From assembly GCF_028610625.1 (NCBI RefSeq), contig NZ_JAQQWU010000004.1, positions 124,001-188,000 of the forward strand: a stretch of 64,000 bases of DNA, in the 5' to 3' direction. The translations under genes were made by a program, and so were the position numbers. Positions 42,001-50,200 of the stretch are shown one piece after another. Origin of the DNA: Guptibacillus spartinae (GTDB lineage Bacteria > Bacillota > Bacilli > Bacillales > Guptibacillaceae). A model generated the notes under the pieces. It was not told the DNA's origin. It ran no database searches and saw nothing but the letters and a program-made list of their open reading frames with translations. Position 1 is the first letter of the stretch, and every line of letters starts with the position of its first letter.

Positions 42001-42285
42001 ATGGCGAACAACCATGAAAAGGTGAACCAGGCCTCCGAAGAAAAAGTCATTCTTAAGAAAGAGGTCGAACAAACGAATAAAAATCACGACGAGAAAGAGC
42101 GTAAGCCAAAGGTTCGGTTAATTCCGGTTTGGCTACGCCTTGTTCTCGTTGCCCTGTTGCTCATGGCTTCACTACTCGCAGGTGCCATGATCGGTTATGG
42201 GGTAATTGGTGACGGAAGCCCTGGAGACGTGTTTAAGAAGAGCACATGGGTGAAGATAAGTGATATTGTAAAAAAAGAAGAGTAA
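42001..42285 (+). CDS. EpuA-type DNA-directed RNA polymerase subunit beta family protein
   Basis: A 94-residue protein with a charged cytoplasmic N-terminus (about 1-40), one transmembrane helix (about 44-66) and a short tail. The stretch RLIPVWLRLVLVALLLMASL and MIGYGVIGDGSPGDVF match the EpuA-type family, which databases name RNA polymerase subunit beta although no such role is shown. It lies between mbl and fabZ, 36 bases after mbl. B. subtilis has flhO and flhP at this place. Confidence 0.7.
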   Translation: MANNHEKVNQASEEKVILKKEVEQTNKNHDEKERKPKVRLIPVWLRLVLVALLLMASLLAGAMIGYGVIGDGSPGDVFKKSTWVKISDIVKKEE

Positions 42286-42303
42286 CCGTTAGGAGAATGA
42301 GAT

Positions 42304-42726
42304 ATGTTAGATAGTCAAGAAATTAAGAAGATTATCCCGCATCGCTACCCTTTCCTTCTTGTTGATCGTATTCTTGAAGTCGAAGAAGAAGTACGAGCGG
42401 TCGGTATTAAGAACGTAACGGCGAATGAAGAATTTTTTAATGGACATTTCCCGGACTATCCGGTTATGCCAGGCGTTCTCATTGTCGAAGCACTTGCTCA
42501 AGTAGGTGCTGTGGCGATGTTAAAGAAAGAAGAAAATCAAGGTAAGCTGGCTTTCTTTACTGGAATCGATAAATGTCGTTTCAAAAGACAAGTAAAGCCA
42601 GGAGATCAGCTTCGTCTTGAAGTGGAGATTATTCGCATTAAAGGACCGATCGGCAAAGGAAAAGCTACAGCTACTGTTGAAGGTGAAGTTGCTGCTGAAG
42701 CTGAAATTATGTTTGCGTTGAAATAG
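42304..42726 (+). CDS. fabZ: 3-hydroxyacyl-[acyl-carrier-protein] dehydratase
   Basis: Dehydrates 3-hydroxyacyl-ACP in fatty-acid elongation. The 140-residue hot-dog protein has catalytic H48 in [12 protein letters not shown] and E62 in VEALAQ, and opens [17 protein letters not shown] 42304 follows GTTAGGAGAATGAG. Last gene of the mbl-epuA-fabZ run, as ywpB is in B. subtilis. Confidence 0.96.
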   Translation: MLDSQEIKKIIPHRYPFLLVDRILEVEEEVRAVGIKNVTANEEFFNGHFPDYPVMPGVLIVEALAQVGAVAMLKKEENQGKLAFFTGIDKCRFKRQVKPGDQLRLEVEIIRIKGPIGKGKATATVEGEVAAEAEIMFALK

Positions 42727-42735
42727 GACGAGTTC

Positions 42736-42768
42736 ATCCCCATTCCTGAACCTAGGAATGGGGATTTT
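42736..42768 (+). terminator. fabZ terminator
   Basis: ATCCCCATTCC and GGAATGGGGAT form an 11-bp stem followed by TTT. Confidence 0.85.
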
Positions 42769-42957
42769 GCCTGTTACATATAGAGTATGACATCGTGCAC
42801 TTATAAAAATATTAATTTAATGTTAACCAATCAGTAGCAATGTAAAACCAACATAGAGACTATGTAAATTTCAACAATTTGCCTTTTCGCCCTGATATGA
42901 TGAACTCAACCGTTCATTAGCGGTAAAACTTATCGAGTTCAGGGAGGAATTTTGGAA

Positions 42958-43134
42958 ATGAATAACAAGAAATTCATGCTCAAAATTGCAACTTCGTTAG
43001 TAGCTGTTATGTTAATTACAGCGTGTAACAACGGCGGTGATAATGATTCAGAGAACGGCAATAATTCGATGAACAATGGAAATAACACCGAAGAACCTGC
43101 ATCTAACGAAAACTCCGAAAACTCTGCTGAATAA
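42958..43134 (+). CDS. Small Asn/Ser/Glu-rich lipoprotein
   Basis: A 58-residue protein with a signal peptide ending in a lipobox (VMLITAC, Cys at 24), followed by about 35 residues that are mostly Asn, Gly, Ser and Glu. It would be an exported, lipid-anchored peptide with no folded domain. ATG 42958 is ten bases after GGGAGG; a TTG at 42952 is possible. Function unknown. It resembles in style the acidic lipoprotein at 45485. Confidence 0.65.
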   Translation: MNNKKFMLKIATSLVAVMLITACNNGGDNDSENGNNSMNNGNNTEEPASNENSENSAE

Positions 43135-43143
43135 GAACGTACT

Positions 43144-43168
43144 CTCCTGTCCTACCTGGACAGGAGTT
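43144..43168 (+). terminator. Terminator after small lipoprotein
   Basis: CTCCTGTCC and GGACAGGAG form a 9-bp stem with a short loop and TTT tail. Confidence 0.75.
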
Positions 43169-43172
43169 TCTA

Positions 43173-43508
43173 TTATTCTCCACTTTTTCCGTTGTGCATC
43201 TGCCACTTTTTAAATTCTAGATAATCCGCAAAGTCTTCCTTCGTAATGCCGGATCGCATAGCTTCTTCAATTAATTCTTTCCATTCTGTATCAAGAACAG
43301 GTTCTTCATAATCTTCTTCCAGTATAAATACCTCAATGGGGACTTTAAGTTCCGCTGCAATTTTTTCGAGAAATTGAATAGAAGGATTCGCTTGTTGATT
43401 TCGTTCGATGGAACTTAAATATGATTTCGCAACGCCTGCTCGCTTTGCTAACTCTGTTAAAGATAACCCCATGCGATTCCGATAAAGTTTAATTTTTTCA
43501 CCGATCAT
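43173..43508 (-). CDS. SinR-like repressor, copy 1
   Basis: A 111-residue protein with an N-terminal XRE helix-turn-helix (about 1-65; MGLSLTELAKRAGVAKSYLS) and a C-terminal SinR multimerisation domain (LDTEWKELIEEAMRSGITKE). The latter is the part that SinI-type antirepressors bind. SinR controls the switch between motility and biofilm matrix in B. subtilis; this could be SinR or the paralogue SlrR. It is divergent from the SinI-like gene at 43815, and the gap carries several SinR-type operators. No GTTCTTT-like site overlaps its coding region. Confidence 0.85.
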   Translation of the reverse strand: MIGEKIKLYRNRMGLSLTELAKRAGVAKSYLSSIERNQQANPSIQFLEKIAAELKVPIEVFILEEDYEEPVLDTEWKELIEEAMRSGITKEDFADYLEFKKWQMHNGKSGE

Positions 43509-43555
43509 CCCTTTACCTCGACTTTATCATTATTTTTTATTAACTTAATTTTATC

Positions 43556-43583
43556 AAGAACATATTGTTCTGTAAACAGAACA
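43556..43583. promoter_or_regulatory. SinR-type operator cluster in divergent gap
   Basis: AAGAACA (43556-43562) is followed by the palindrome TGTTCTGT-AA-ACAGAACA (43566-43583). The half-sites match the SinR consensus GTTCTYT or differ by one base. It lies about 50-75 bases upstream of the sinR copy 1 start. Confidence 0.65.
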
Positions 43584-43753
43584 ATAGTCGTGGATTATAG
43601 GAACTAGATGTTAGAGCAAATTTATGAAAAGTTAAGATTGAAAGAGAAAATATTAGTAAATACAAGATTTAATAGGAATTTTCAGTTAAAACAAAGAATT
43701 TTCACTCTTTTTAAACTTCCAAAATAAGACTATATTAGATGTACATTCTAAAT

Positions 43754-43772
43754 AAAGAACAAAACGTTCTTT
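43754..43772. promoter_or_regulatory. Palindromic SinR operator upstream of sinI copy 1
   Basis: AAAGAAC-aaaac-GTTCTTT is an inverted pair of perfect GTTCTYT half-sites, 42 bases before the start of the small SinI-like gene. Confidence 0.7.
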
Positions 43773-43814
43773 ATACGTGTCGGTTATTGCTGAATTTGAT
43801 AAGGGGGATGGGGA

Positions 43815-43937
43815 ATGAGAACGTATACTGACGAAAAATTGGATCAAGAATGGGTGACCCTTATGTCAATCGCAAAAAATATCGGTTTATCTAAGGAGGA
43901 AGTGAAGCGATTTTTAATCAATTCCTCAAAAAAGTAA
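43815..43937 (+). CDS. SinI-like antirepressor, copy 1
   Basis: A 40-residue protein too short for routine gene calling. Its core EKLDQEWVTLMSIAKNIGLS followed by KEEVKRFL is the SinI dimerisation domain, which mimics the C-terminal helices of SinR and breaks its tetramer. ATG 43815 follows AGGGGGATGGGG. It is divergent from SinR-like copy 1 and starts a three-gene run with two small genes of unknown function. SlrA is an alternative name for such a protein. Confidence 0.85.
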   Translation: MRTYTDEKLDQEWVTLMSIAKNIGLSKEEVKRFLINSSKK

Positions 43938-43946
43938 GGAGGAATG

Positions 43947-44213
43947 ATGGTGATCAAGTTAGGTGAGGGAACTTTTGTATCCTATATTTTAGGGAAAAGA
44001 ATAAAAGTGATGGCGATCGATGATCAAATTGCTAAGCTTTATATTAATGATGAATACAAAGGTAAATGTGAGCTTTCTTTTATTATCGAGAAAATTCATA
44101 GCCTTGAATATAAAGAACAGGATATAAAAGGCCTGATGGCAGATGAACAAAAGATGTATGAGGAACTGAGTCACATCATAAAAAATCAAACCATCTCTCA
44201 ACCTTATGAGTAA
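43947..44213 (+). CDS. Hypothetical small protein
   Basis: About 88 residues, not recognised. The first half looks like beta strands (IKLGEGTFVSYILGKRIKVM, AKLYINDEYKGKCELSF), the second half helical and acidic (KEQDIKGLMADEQKMYEELS). No signal peptide or membrane helix. It begins nine bases after the SinI-like gene; AAGGAGG is followed by ATG 43944, ATG 43947 and GTG 43950, and the exact start is uncertain. Likely cotranscribed with the antirepressor. Confidence 0.65.
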   Translation: MVIKLGEGTFVSYILGKRIKVMAIDDQIAKLYINDEYKGKCELSFIIEKIHSLEYKEQDIKGLMADEQKMYEELSHIIKNQTISQPYE

Positions 44214-44223
44214 AGGGAAAAAA

Positions 44224-44529
44224 ATGATAAAGTATTTTATCATTTATCTCGCAATCGTTAACCTACTTGATGGTTATATAACGTATTGGGGGATCAAGAA
44301 TAGCTGGATTGGAGAAGTGAATCCAATCATGGAGGCTTTTATTCAAGCAAGTCCACTCGTATTCTTGATGTATAAAATTGGATTATCTCTCTTATTATGT
44401 GGATTGCTGCTTAAGCTGAAACAGTTAAAATCCGTTTTCATACGGTGGTTATTAATTGTGGCTTCTGTCGTTTATTCATTAATTTTGTGTTTGCACGGGT
44501 ATTGGGTAATGCACTTGTTAACAAACTAA
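44224..44529 (+). CDS. DUF5658-like membrane protein
   Basis: A 101-residue protein with three predicted transmembrane helices. The pattern LLDGYITYWGIKNSWIGEVN with following P and M is typical of the DUF5658 family of small membrane proteins. I prefer ATG 44224, six bases after AAAGGG, over the ATG at 44206 that overlaps the preceding gene. It is the third gene of the sinI copy 1 run and converges on sinR copy 2. Function unknown. Confidence 0.65.
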   Translation: MIKYFIIYLAIVNLLDGYITYWGIKNSWIGEVNPIMEAFIQASPLVFLMYKIGLSLLLCGLLLKLKQLKSVFIRWLLIVASVVYSLILCLHGYWVMHLLTN

Positions 44530-44567
44530 ATATGAGCCTAACAAATAGTGGGCCCCTGCTTGAAGTT

Positions 44568-44903
44568 TTATTGATTTGATCCTTGCTTTGCTCGCCATTT
44601 ATTAAATTCAAGAAATTCCTTGAATTGATCTTTACTTACGCCAGATTCCATGGCTTCCTTCACTAACTTTTTCCATTCAGAATCTAATTCACTTTGATGA
44701 ATTGGGTCATCCCCTTGTAACAGTACTTCGACTGAAACATCCAAAACATTCGATATTTTATCTAAGAATTGAATAGAGGGATTTGATTGTATATTGCGCT
44801 CGATAGAACTTAAATATGACTTTGCGACATTGGCACGTTCTGCTAACTCTGAAAGTGATAACCCTTTACGTAAACGATATTTTTTTACTTCTTCTCCGAT
44901 CAC
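44568..44903 (-). CDS. sinR: SinR-like repressor, copy 2
   Basis: A 111-residue SinR homologue. It has the HTH domain (MIGEEVKKYRLRKGLSLSEL and the recognition helix in AKSYLSSIERN) and the SinR C-terminal domain (LDSEWKKLVKEAMESGVSKD). The C-terminal part resembles B. subtilis SinR more closely than copy 1 does. A SinI-like gene lies just upstream on the same strand, the classical sinI-sinR order, so I assign this copy as SinR. Confidence 0.88.
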   Translation of the reverse strand: MIGEEVKKYRLRKGLSLSELAERANVAKSYLSSIERNIQSNPSIQFLDKISNVLDVSVEVLLQGDDPIHQSELDSEWKKLVKEAMESGVSKDQFKEFLEFNKWRAKQGSNQ

Positions 44904-44961
44904 GTTTATCCCTCCGATGCTTCGACAAAATTCATTGTTATTATTAATTATACCAGTATGT

Positions 44962-44982
44962 TTTTGTTCCGTAAATAGAACA
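44962..44982. promoter_or_regulatory. Palindromic operator between sinI copy 2 and sinR copy 2
   Basis: TTGTTC and GAACAA arms are separated by CGTAAATA, resembling the SinR palindrome at 43566. It lies about 60 bases upstream of the sinR copy 2 start. Confidence 0.5.
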
Positions 44983-45014
44983 AAAGCGGCATATCATCAT
45001 ATGCCGCTTCTGCG

Positions 45015-45134
45015 TCAGTTACTTTGATGACGAAGAAAAGACTGAATCTCGGTGATCGAGATACCAAGTTCCTTCGCTTCCTTTATTAACTTCACCCATT
45101 CGTCATCAAGCTTTTCCTCAGTATGTACGCCCAT
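45015..45134 (-). CDS. sinI: SinI-like antirepressor, copy 2
   Basis: A 39-residue protein missed by length-limited ORF calls. The core EKLDDEWVKLIKEAKELGIS and EIQSFLRHQ is the SinI domain. ATG ending at 45134 is preceded on the minus strand by AAGGAGGAGTTAT. It lies 111 bases upstream of SinR copy 2 on the same strand, the usual sinI-sinR arrangement. Confidence 0.87.
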   Translation of the reverse strand: MGVHTEEKLDDEWVKLIKEAKELGISITEIQSFLRHQSN

Positions 45135-45198
45135 ATAACTCCTCCTTCAAATCTTTCCAGGTAGTACAGCCATCATAGAAGTTCTGCAGAAATCTTCC

Positions 45199-45312
45199 TT
45201 AGATCTGTTTACTTTGCGCCCACTCTTTTTCAAAAATGGTTGCCCTTTTCTGGAGGATACGCTGTACGATTAACGAGTCATAACGATAGTAACTACTTTC
45301 ATCATAGGACAT
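45199..45312 (-). CDS. Possible small protein upstream of sinI
   Basis: A 37-codon frame reading SYDESSYYRYDSLIVQRILQ and ending FEKEWAQSKQI. The even composition and amphipathic second half suggest a real peptide, and it lies on the same strand as sinI-sinR. The start lacks a strong ribosome binding site (GTAGG only), and I do not recognise the sequence. Confidence 0.3.
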   Translation of the reverse strand: MSYDESSYYRYDSLIVQRILQKRATIFEKEWAQSKQI

Positions 45313-45484
45313 TAAACCTACGAAAGGTGTAGAATTTTGAAAAAAATAACAATTTATTATAGCTTTTTTTGTAGGTAAACGTGGGAAGCTGTATCCTTTC
45401 CCATTTCTATTAAAAGGATTAGCTACATATTTTTCAAAATGATGGAAAAGATAGCATTAGAAATACTTTTGAGGAGGAATGAAT

Positions 45485-45778
45485 TTGAAAAAGTGGATGC
45501 TATCCATTTTTACCTGCTTACTTGCTTTTAACCTGACAGCGTGCTCTGATGCAAACGAAGAAGAAGGACCGGTTGAAGATCCAGAAATGCAGGAAGATAA
45601 GCCAAATGATGAAGAAAATGTAAATGAAGATGATGGAACAATTGATCAAGAAGATGATGATACGATGAATAAAGACGGAAAGCAAGAAGGTGATCCAGAT
45701 GAAGATGGAAACATGGAAGAAGGCGATATGGACGACATGGAAAAACAGCCGAATGATGAAACAGAAAATCAGCAGTAA
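45485..45778 (+). CDS. Acidic Asp/Glu-rich lipoprotein
   Basis: A 97-residue exported protein. The signal peptide ends in LTAC (lipobox, Cys about 20) and the mature part is almost entirely Asp, Glu, Asn, Gly and Met, with no hydrophobic core. It should be disordered and strongly negative, possibly binding cations. TTG 45485 is seven bases after GAGGAGG; the ATG at 45479 is only one base away from it. Function unknown. Confidence 0.65.
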   Translation: MKKWMLSIFTCLLAFNLTACSDANEEEGPVEDPEMQEDKPNDEENVNEDDGTIDQEDDDTMNKDGKQEGDPDEDGNMEEGDMDDMEKQPNDETENQQ

Positions 45779-45803
45779 GAGGCCTTAGAGGGTCTCTTTT
45801 TAT
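45777..45803 (+). terminator. Terminator after acidic lipoprotein
   Basis: AAGAGGCC and GGTCTCTT form an 8-bp stem (one G-T pair) followed by TTTATTTT. Confidence 0.75.
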
Positions 45804-45866
45804 TTTGGAAAAATGGTCTAAAAAAACGAGTGAGCGGGAATAAGCAAGAAAAAGGAGGTTGAGAAG

Positions 45867-46634
45867 ATGCAAAAAGTAGCGATCGTAACAGGTGGAGGCT
45901 CAGGTATTGGAGAGGCAGCAGCAAAGCGTTTTGCGAAGGAAGGAATTCGCGTTTGTTTATTTGACCTTAAAGAAAGTCGAGCGGAAAAGGTTCAGGACGC
46001 AATTAACAATGATGGAGGGGAAGCATTCGTCGTAGATGTGGATGTGTCCGATGAGGAGAGAGTTACATATGGTTTGGAAAAAGTGATGGAGAAATGGGGA
46101 CGCATTGATATTTTGTTTAACAATGCCGGGATCAATGGAACGCTTAATCCAATTGAAGAGATGAAAGTAGACGAATGGGATCAAACGATTGAAACGAATT
46201 TGCGCAGCACGTTTTTAATGGTAAAGCACGCCATCCCTTATATGAAGGAAAACGGTGGTAGCATGATTATTACAAGCTCCATTAATGGGAACCGCACGTT
46301 CTCAAATTTCGGGATGTCGGCCTATAGCACGTCTAAAGCAGGACAAGTTGCTTTTATGAAAATGGCTGCGCTTGAACTTGCGCAATATCGCATTCGCGTA
46401 AACGCCATTTGTCCTGGAGCAATTGAAACAAATATCGATCAAAATACCGATAAGAAAGAAAGTGTAGAAGACATTGAAATTCCAGTCCAATATCCAGAAG
46501 GAAGTCATCCTCTAGAACAAAAGCCTGGCTCCCCGGAAAAAGTAGCTGATGTCGTTTATTTTCTAGCTTCTGATGCTTCAAGTCATGTTACAGGAACAGC
46601 TATGTATGTCGATGGCGCAGAGTCCTTGTTGTAA
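45867..46634 (+). CDS. Short-chain dehydrogenase/reductase
   Basis: NAD(P)-dependent oxidoreductase of the classical SDR type, 255 residues. It has the cofactor motif TGGGSGIG (8-15), NNAG (85-88), the catalytic Ser at about 138 (ITSSING) and Y153/K157 in SAYSTSKAG. The C-terminus ends GTAMYVDGAESL. Asp33 after the second strand (LFDLK) suggests NAD preference. ATG 45867 follows AAAGGAGG. Substrate cannot be assigned. Confidence 0.9.
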   Translation: MQKVAIVTGGGSGIGEAAAKRFAKEGIRVCLFDLKESRAEKVQDAINNDGGEAFVVDVDVSDEERVTYGLEKVMEKWGRIDILFNNAGINGTLNPIEEMKVDEWDQTIETNLRSTFLMVKHAIPYMKENGGSMIITSSINGNRTFSNFGMSAYSTSKAGQVAFMKMAALELAQYRIRVNAICPGAIETNIDQNTDKKESVEDIEIPVQYPEGSHPLEQKPGSPEKVADVVYFLASDASSHVTGTAMYVDGAESLL

Positions 46635-46704
46635 GCAGGAAAAGAAGGATTTTTAATTGACTCAGACTACTGGCAGGATTAACGTTTACGGTGAGGTGAA
46701 GAAA

Positions 46705-47091
46705 ATGTTTACAAAAGTGCATCATGTGGCGATTATTTGTTCAGATTACGAACGATCCAAGAAATTTTATACGAATACGCTAGGTTTACCGATCATTGAA
46801 GAAACGTATCGGAAAGACCGAGATTCATATAAACTTGATTTAGCCGTAGGGGAACATACTCAAATTGAACTGTTTTCATTTCCTAATGCGCCTGAAAGAC
46901 CAAGTTATCCCGAAGCGAGAGGATTAAGACATGTTGCTTTTGAAGTAACAGATCTAGAGGAAGCTGTTCAGCAGTTAACAAAAAAGGGGATTTCCTCACT
47001 GGAAGAAATCAGAGTGGATGACCTAACAAAGAAGCGATTTACATTTTTCGCAGATCCAGATGGTTTACCGATTGAATTATATGAGAAATGA
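46705..47091 (+). CDS. VOC family protein (glyoxalase-like)
   Basis: A 128-residue metal-dependent VOC fold protein of the GloA2/YaeR type. It opens TKVHHVAIICSDYERSKKFY with the first metal His, has GLRHVAFEV with the second, and ends FFADPDGLPIELYE with the glutamate ligand. ATG 46705 follows GAGGTG; the longer reading from 46657 has no site. It follows the SDR gene by 70 bases and may be cotranscribed. Substrate unknown. Confidence 0.83.
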   Translation: MFTKVHHVAIICSDYERSKKFYTNTLGLPIIEETYRKDRDSYKLDLAVGEHTQIELFSFPNAPERPSYPEARGLRHVAFEVTDLEEAVQQLTKKGISSLEEIRVDDLTKKRFTFFADPDGLPIELYEK

Positions 47092-47146
47092 AGAAATATT
47101 CTAAAAATAAGTTGATTCCTTCCAAATCCTGTGGCAAAATAGATCG

Positions 47147-47239
47147 TGAAAGCGTTTGCTTGATTTGGGGGAGTTGGCTTATTTTTTTTGGAAATACAAA
47201 CGGTTTCCTTCCTTTTATAAGTTTGTGCAAACGTTTTCG
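47147..47239 (+). promoter_or_regulatory. Two cre-like catabolite repression sites
   Basis: TGAAAGCGTTTGCT (47147-47160) and TGCAAACGTTTTCG (47226-47239) each match the CcpA cre consensus TGNAARCGNWWWCA except for one position at the end. They flank the likely promoter of the amylase gene, where CcpA control would be expected. Confidence 0.6.
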
Positions 47240-47262
47240 CATTTCGTATAAGGGGGAAAAGG

Positions 47263-50200
47263 ATGAAAAGGGGTAATCGAAGAAGACTTTCACTGTCACT
47301 TGTTCTTGTTCTTGTGCTTCAACTGCTTGCTGGGGTCATTCCGGTAGCTGTGAAAGCTGCAACGAGTCCTGTTATAGACGGATCGTCCGCGACATTTATT
47401 TTTGAAGGAGACGGAAGCGAAGAATCTGTCCTCGTTGCCGGTGATTTTACAAATTGGCAGGAAGGAGCGCTCCCGCTGGAGAAGGTAGATGGCGTCTGGA
47501 AGGTAACGGTAGATGACTTAACCGATGGCCTTCATCAGTACAAATTTATCGTGGGGGATGAATGGATGAAAGATCCTTTGAATCCAAATGGCAGCGATAA
47601 CAGTACGTTTACCATTGGTAAAGTGTCAGATGACCGCATCGTTACATTAGTAGGAGATTTACAGGACGAGCTTGGTGCATCGAAGGATTGGGACCCTGCA
47701 GCAGCAGAAACGGTGATGGAAGCAAAAGGAGATGGCTTTTATGAATTCTCTGGTGAACTTCCAGCTGGGACCTATGAATATAAAGTAGCGATCAACCAGT
47801 CTTGGGGAGAGAGCTATGGTGACGGTGGGAATAACCTTAAACTAACGCTTTCTGAGAAAACAAAAGTGACGTTTTATTATCACGATGAGACTCATGCCAT
47901 TGCAAATTCAACAACATATACGCCTAGTGAAAAGCAGCCACGCCTTGTTGGTTCCATCCAGCCTGCTATTAATGCTGGTGAAGAGTGGAGTCCAGATCAG
48001 TCAACGGCGCTTTTCACGGATGATAATTTTGATAACGTGTATTCCTTTTCGACCAGCGTGCCAAAAGGAAACTATGAATATAAAGTTGTGCTTGGGAGTC
48101 AATGGGGAGAAGATTATCCCGCAGACAATGCCAAGCTCAATGTGATTGAAAAAGCGGACATTACGTTCTTTTTTAACACAAAGACGAAAGAAGTAAGCAC
48201 AGATTACAGTGCAGCTGGATCAGATGGGGCGGTTTCTAAGACAAGTCTTCTACATAATTCATGGGAAGAAGCTTATCGTGCACCGTTCGGGGCTGTGCCA
48301 GTAGGGAAGAAGGTTACGTTACGTCTAGCAGCGAAGAAAGATGATTTGACGAAAGCCGATCTTTATATGAAGAATCAAAATACAGGGACTAGCAAAGTGG
48401 TTTCAATGGAAAAGGCGGCTACTTCTGAAGGGAAAGATTACTGGGAAGCAAAAGTAACGTCAGAAGAAAAAGGACTTTATGGCTATAAATTTATCGTCCG
48501 CGATGGTTCTGCTAAGGCGGAATACGGAGAAGATACGAAACAGGGGGCAGCTGGTAAAGCAGTTGATGCTAATGCAGAGCTCTATCAACTAACAGTCTTT
48601 GATCCAGGATATAAAACGCCAGACTGGATGAAAGAAGCTGTCGTGTATCAAATTTTCCCGGACCGATTTAACAATGGAAACAAAGACAATGACGATGCGA
48701 AGGAAACGGCGCGAGGTCCGGAACCAATTGAGCATCAGGAATGGGGAGAGCTTCCGGATAACCCGAGGCTTGCAGAAAGTGGAGATTATAACGGAGATGG
48801 AATATGGAGTAACGACTTTTTTGGCGGTGACATTGAAGGAATTCAGAAGAAGCTGGATTACATTCAATCTCTTGGGGTTAACACGCTTTATTTAAATCCA
48901 ATCGCGAAAGCAGCGTCAAATCACAAATACGACGCAACAGATTGGAAAACGATTGATCCAATGTTTGGAACGCCGGAACAATTTAAAGCATTTACAGATG
49001 AATTGGAAAAACGGAACATGCATCTCATTATGGACGGGGTATTTAATCACGTTGGTGATGACTCCATCTATTTTGACCGCTACGGAAAATATGAGGTGGT
49101 TGGCGCTTATGAATACTGGTCTCGCATTTATGACCTCATGAATGAAAAAGGCATGAGTGAAGAAGATGCGAAAGTAGAAGCGCGTAAACAGCTTGAGAAT
49201 GAAGGACAAACGTTTAACGATGAGTATGGATTCCACAATTGGTTTAACATCAAAAATGAAAAAGTCACGGATGAAAACGGAAAGGAACGGTATGATTACC
49301 AGGCTTGGTGGGGTTACGATTCCCTTCCTGAAATCAAAAGCATTGAAGGCGATGCCGTTGATTATGATAGCGAGTTAAATAATGAAAAATTCGCCGATTA
49401 CATTATGTATGACAAAGACTCCGCCTCTAAGTCATGGTTAACAAACGGTGCGTCCGGCTGGCGCCTTGATGTGGCGAATGAAGTGGATATGGAATTCTGG
49501 CGTGAATTCCGTGAAGAATTAAAGTCTGAAGACATGGCCGGTGCCGGAGCGACGTTGAAAGAAGGAGAAGAGCCATTGATTCTGGGCGAAATTTGGGATG
49601 ATGCCTCGAAGTACTTCCTCGGCGATCAATATGATTCGGTGATGAACTATCGATTTGAAGGAGCGATTCTCGATTTCTTGAAGAACGGGAATGCAGCGAG
49701 TGCAGACGAAAAGCTAATGGCGGTACAGGAAGATTATCCGGATGAGGCGTTTCATGCGCTTATGAATTTAATGGGGTCCCACGATACGCCGCGTGCGATT
49801 TACGTCCTTGGGGGCGGCACAGATACGTATGAGCGAGCAGAATTTGATCCGAAATATGATCATGAGCTTGGCGTGCAGCGCCTAAAGTTAGCTGCCGTGC
49901 TTCAAATGGGTTACCCAGGTGCTCCAACCATTTACTATGGTGATGAAGCTGGCGTAACGGGTTCAAAGGATCCCGATGATCGCCGCACCTATCCGTGGGG
50001 TAAAGAAAATGCAGACTTAGTGAAGCATTATCAAACAACAGGTGCAGTTCGTACGGAGCATGCTGATCTTTTAGCTTATGGAAAGCTTACAACGCTACAG
50101 GCTGATGGCGATGTTTATGCATTTGCGCGAACGAGTAAAGACGATGCAGCTATTATTGCAGTGAACCGCGGCAATAAAGCGCAAACGATCGAGCTCGAAG

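Noticed and set aside
47088-47276. Open frame of 62 codons between the VOC gene and the amylase gene
   Set aside because: It overlaps both cre-like sites and the amylase promoter area, and lacks a ribosome binding site.
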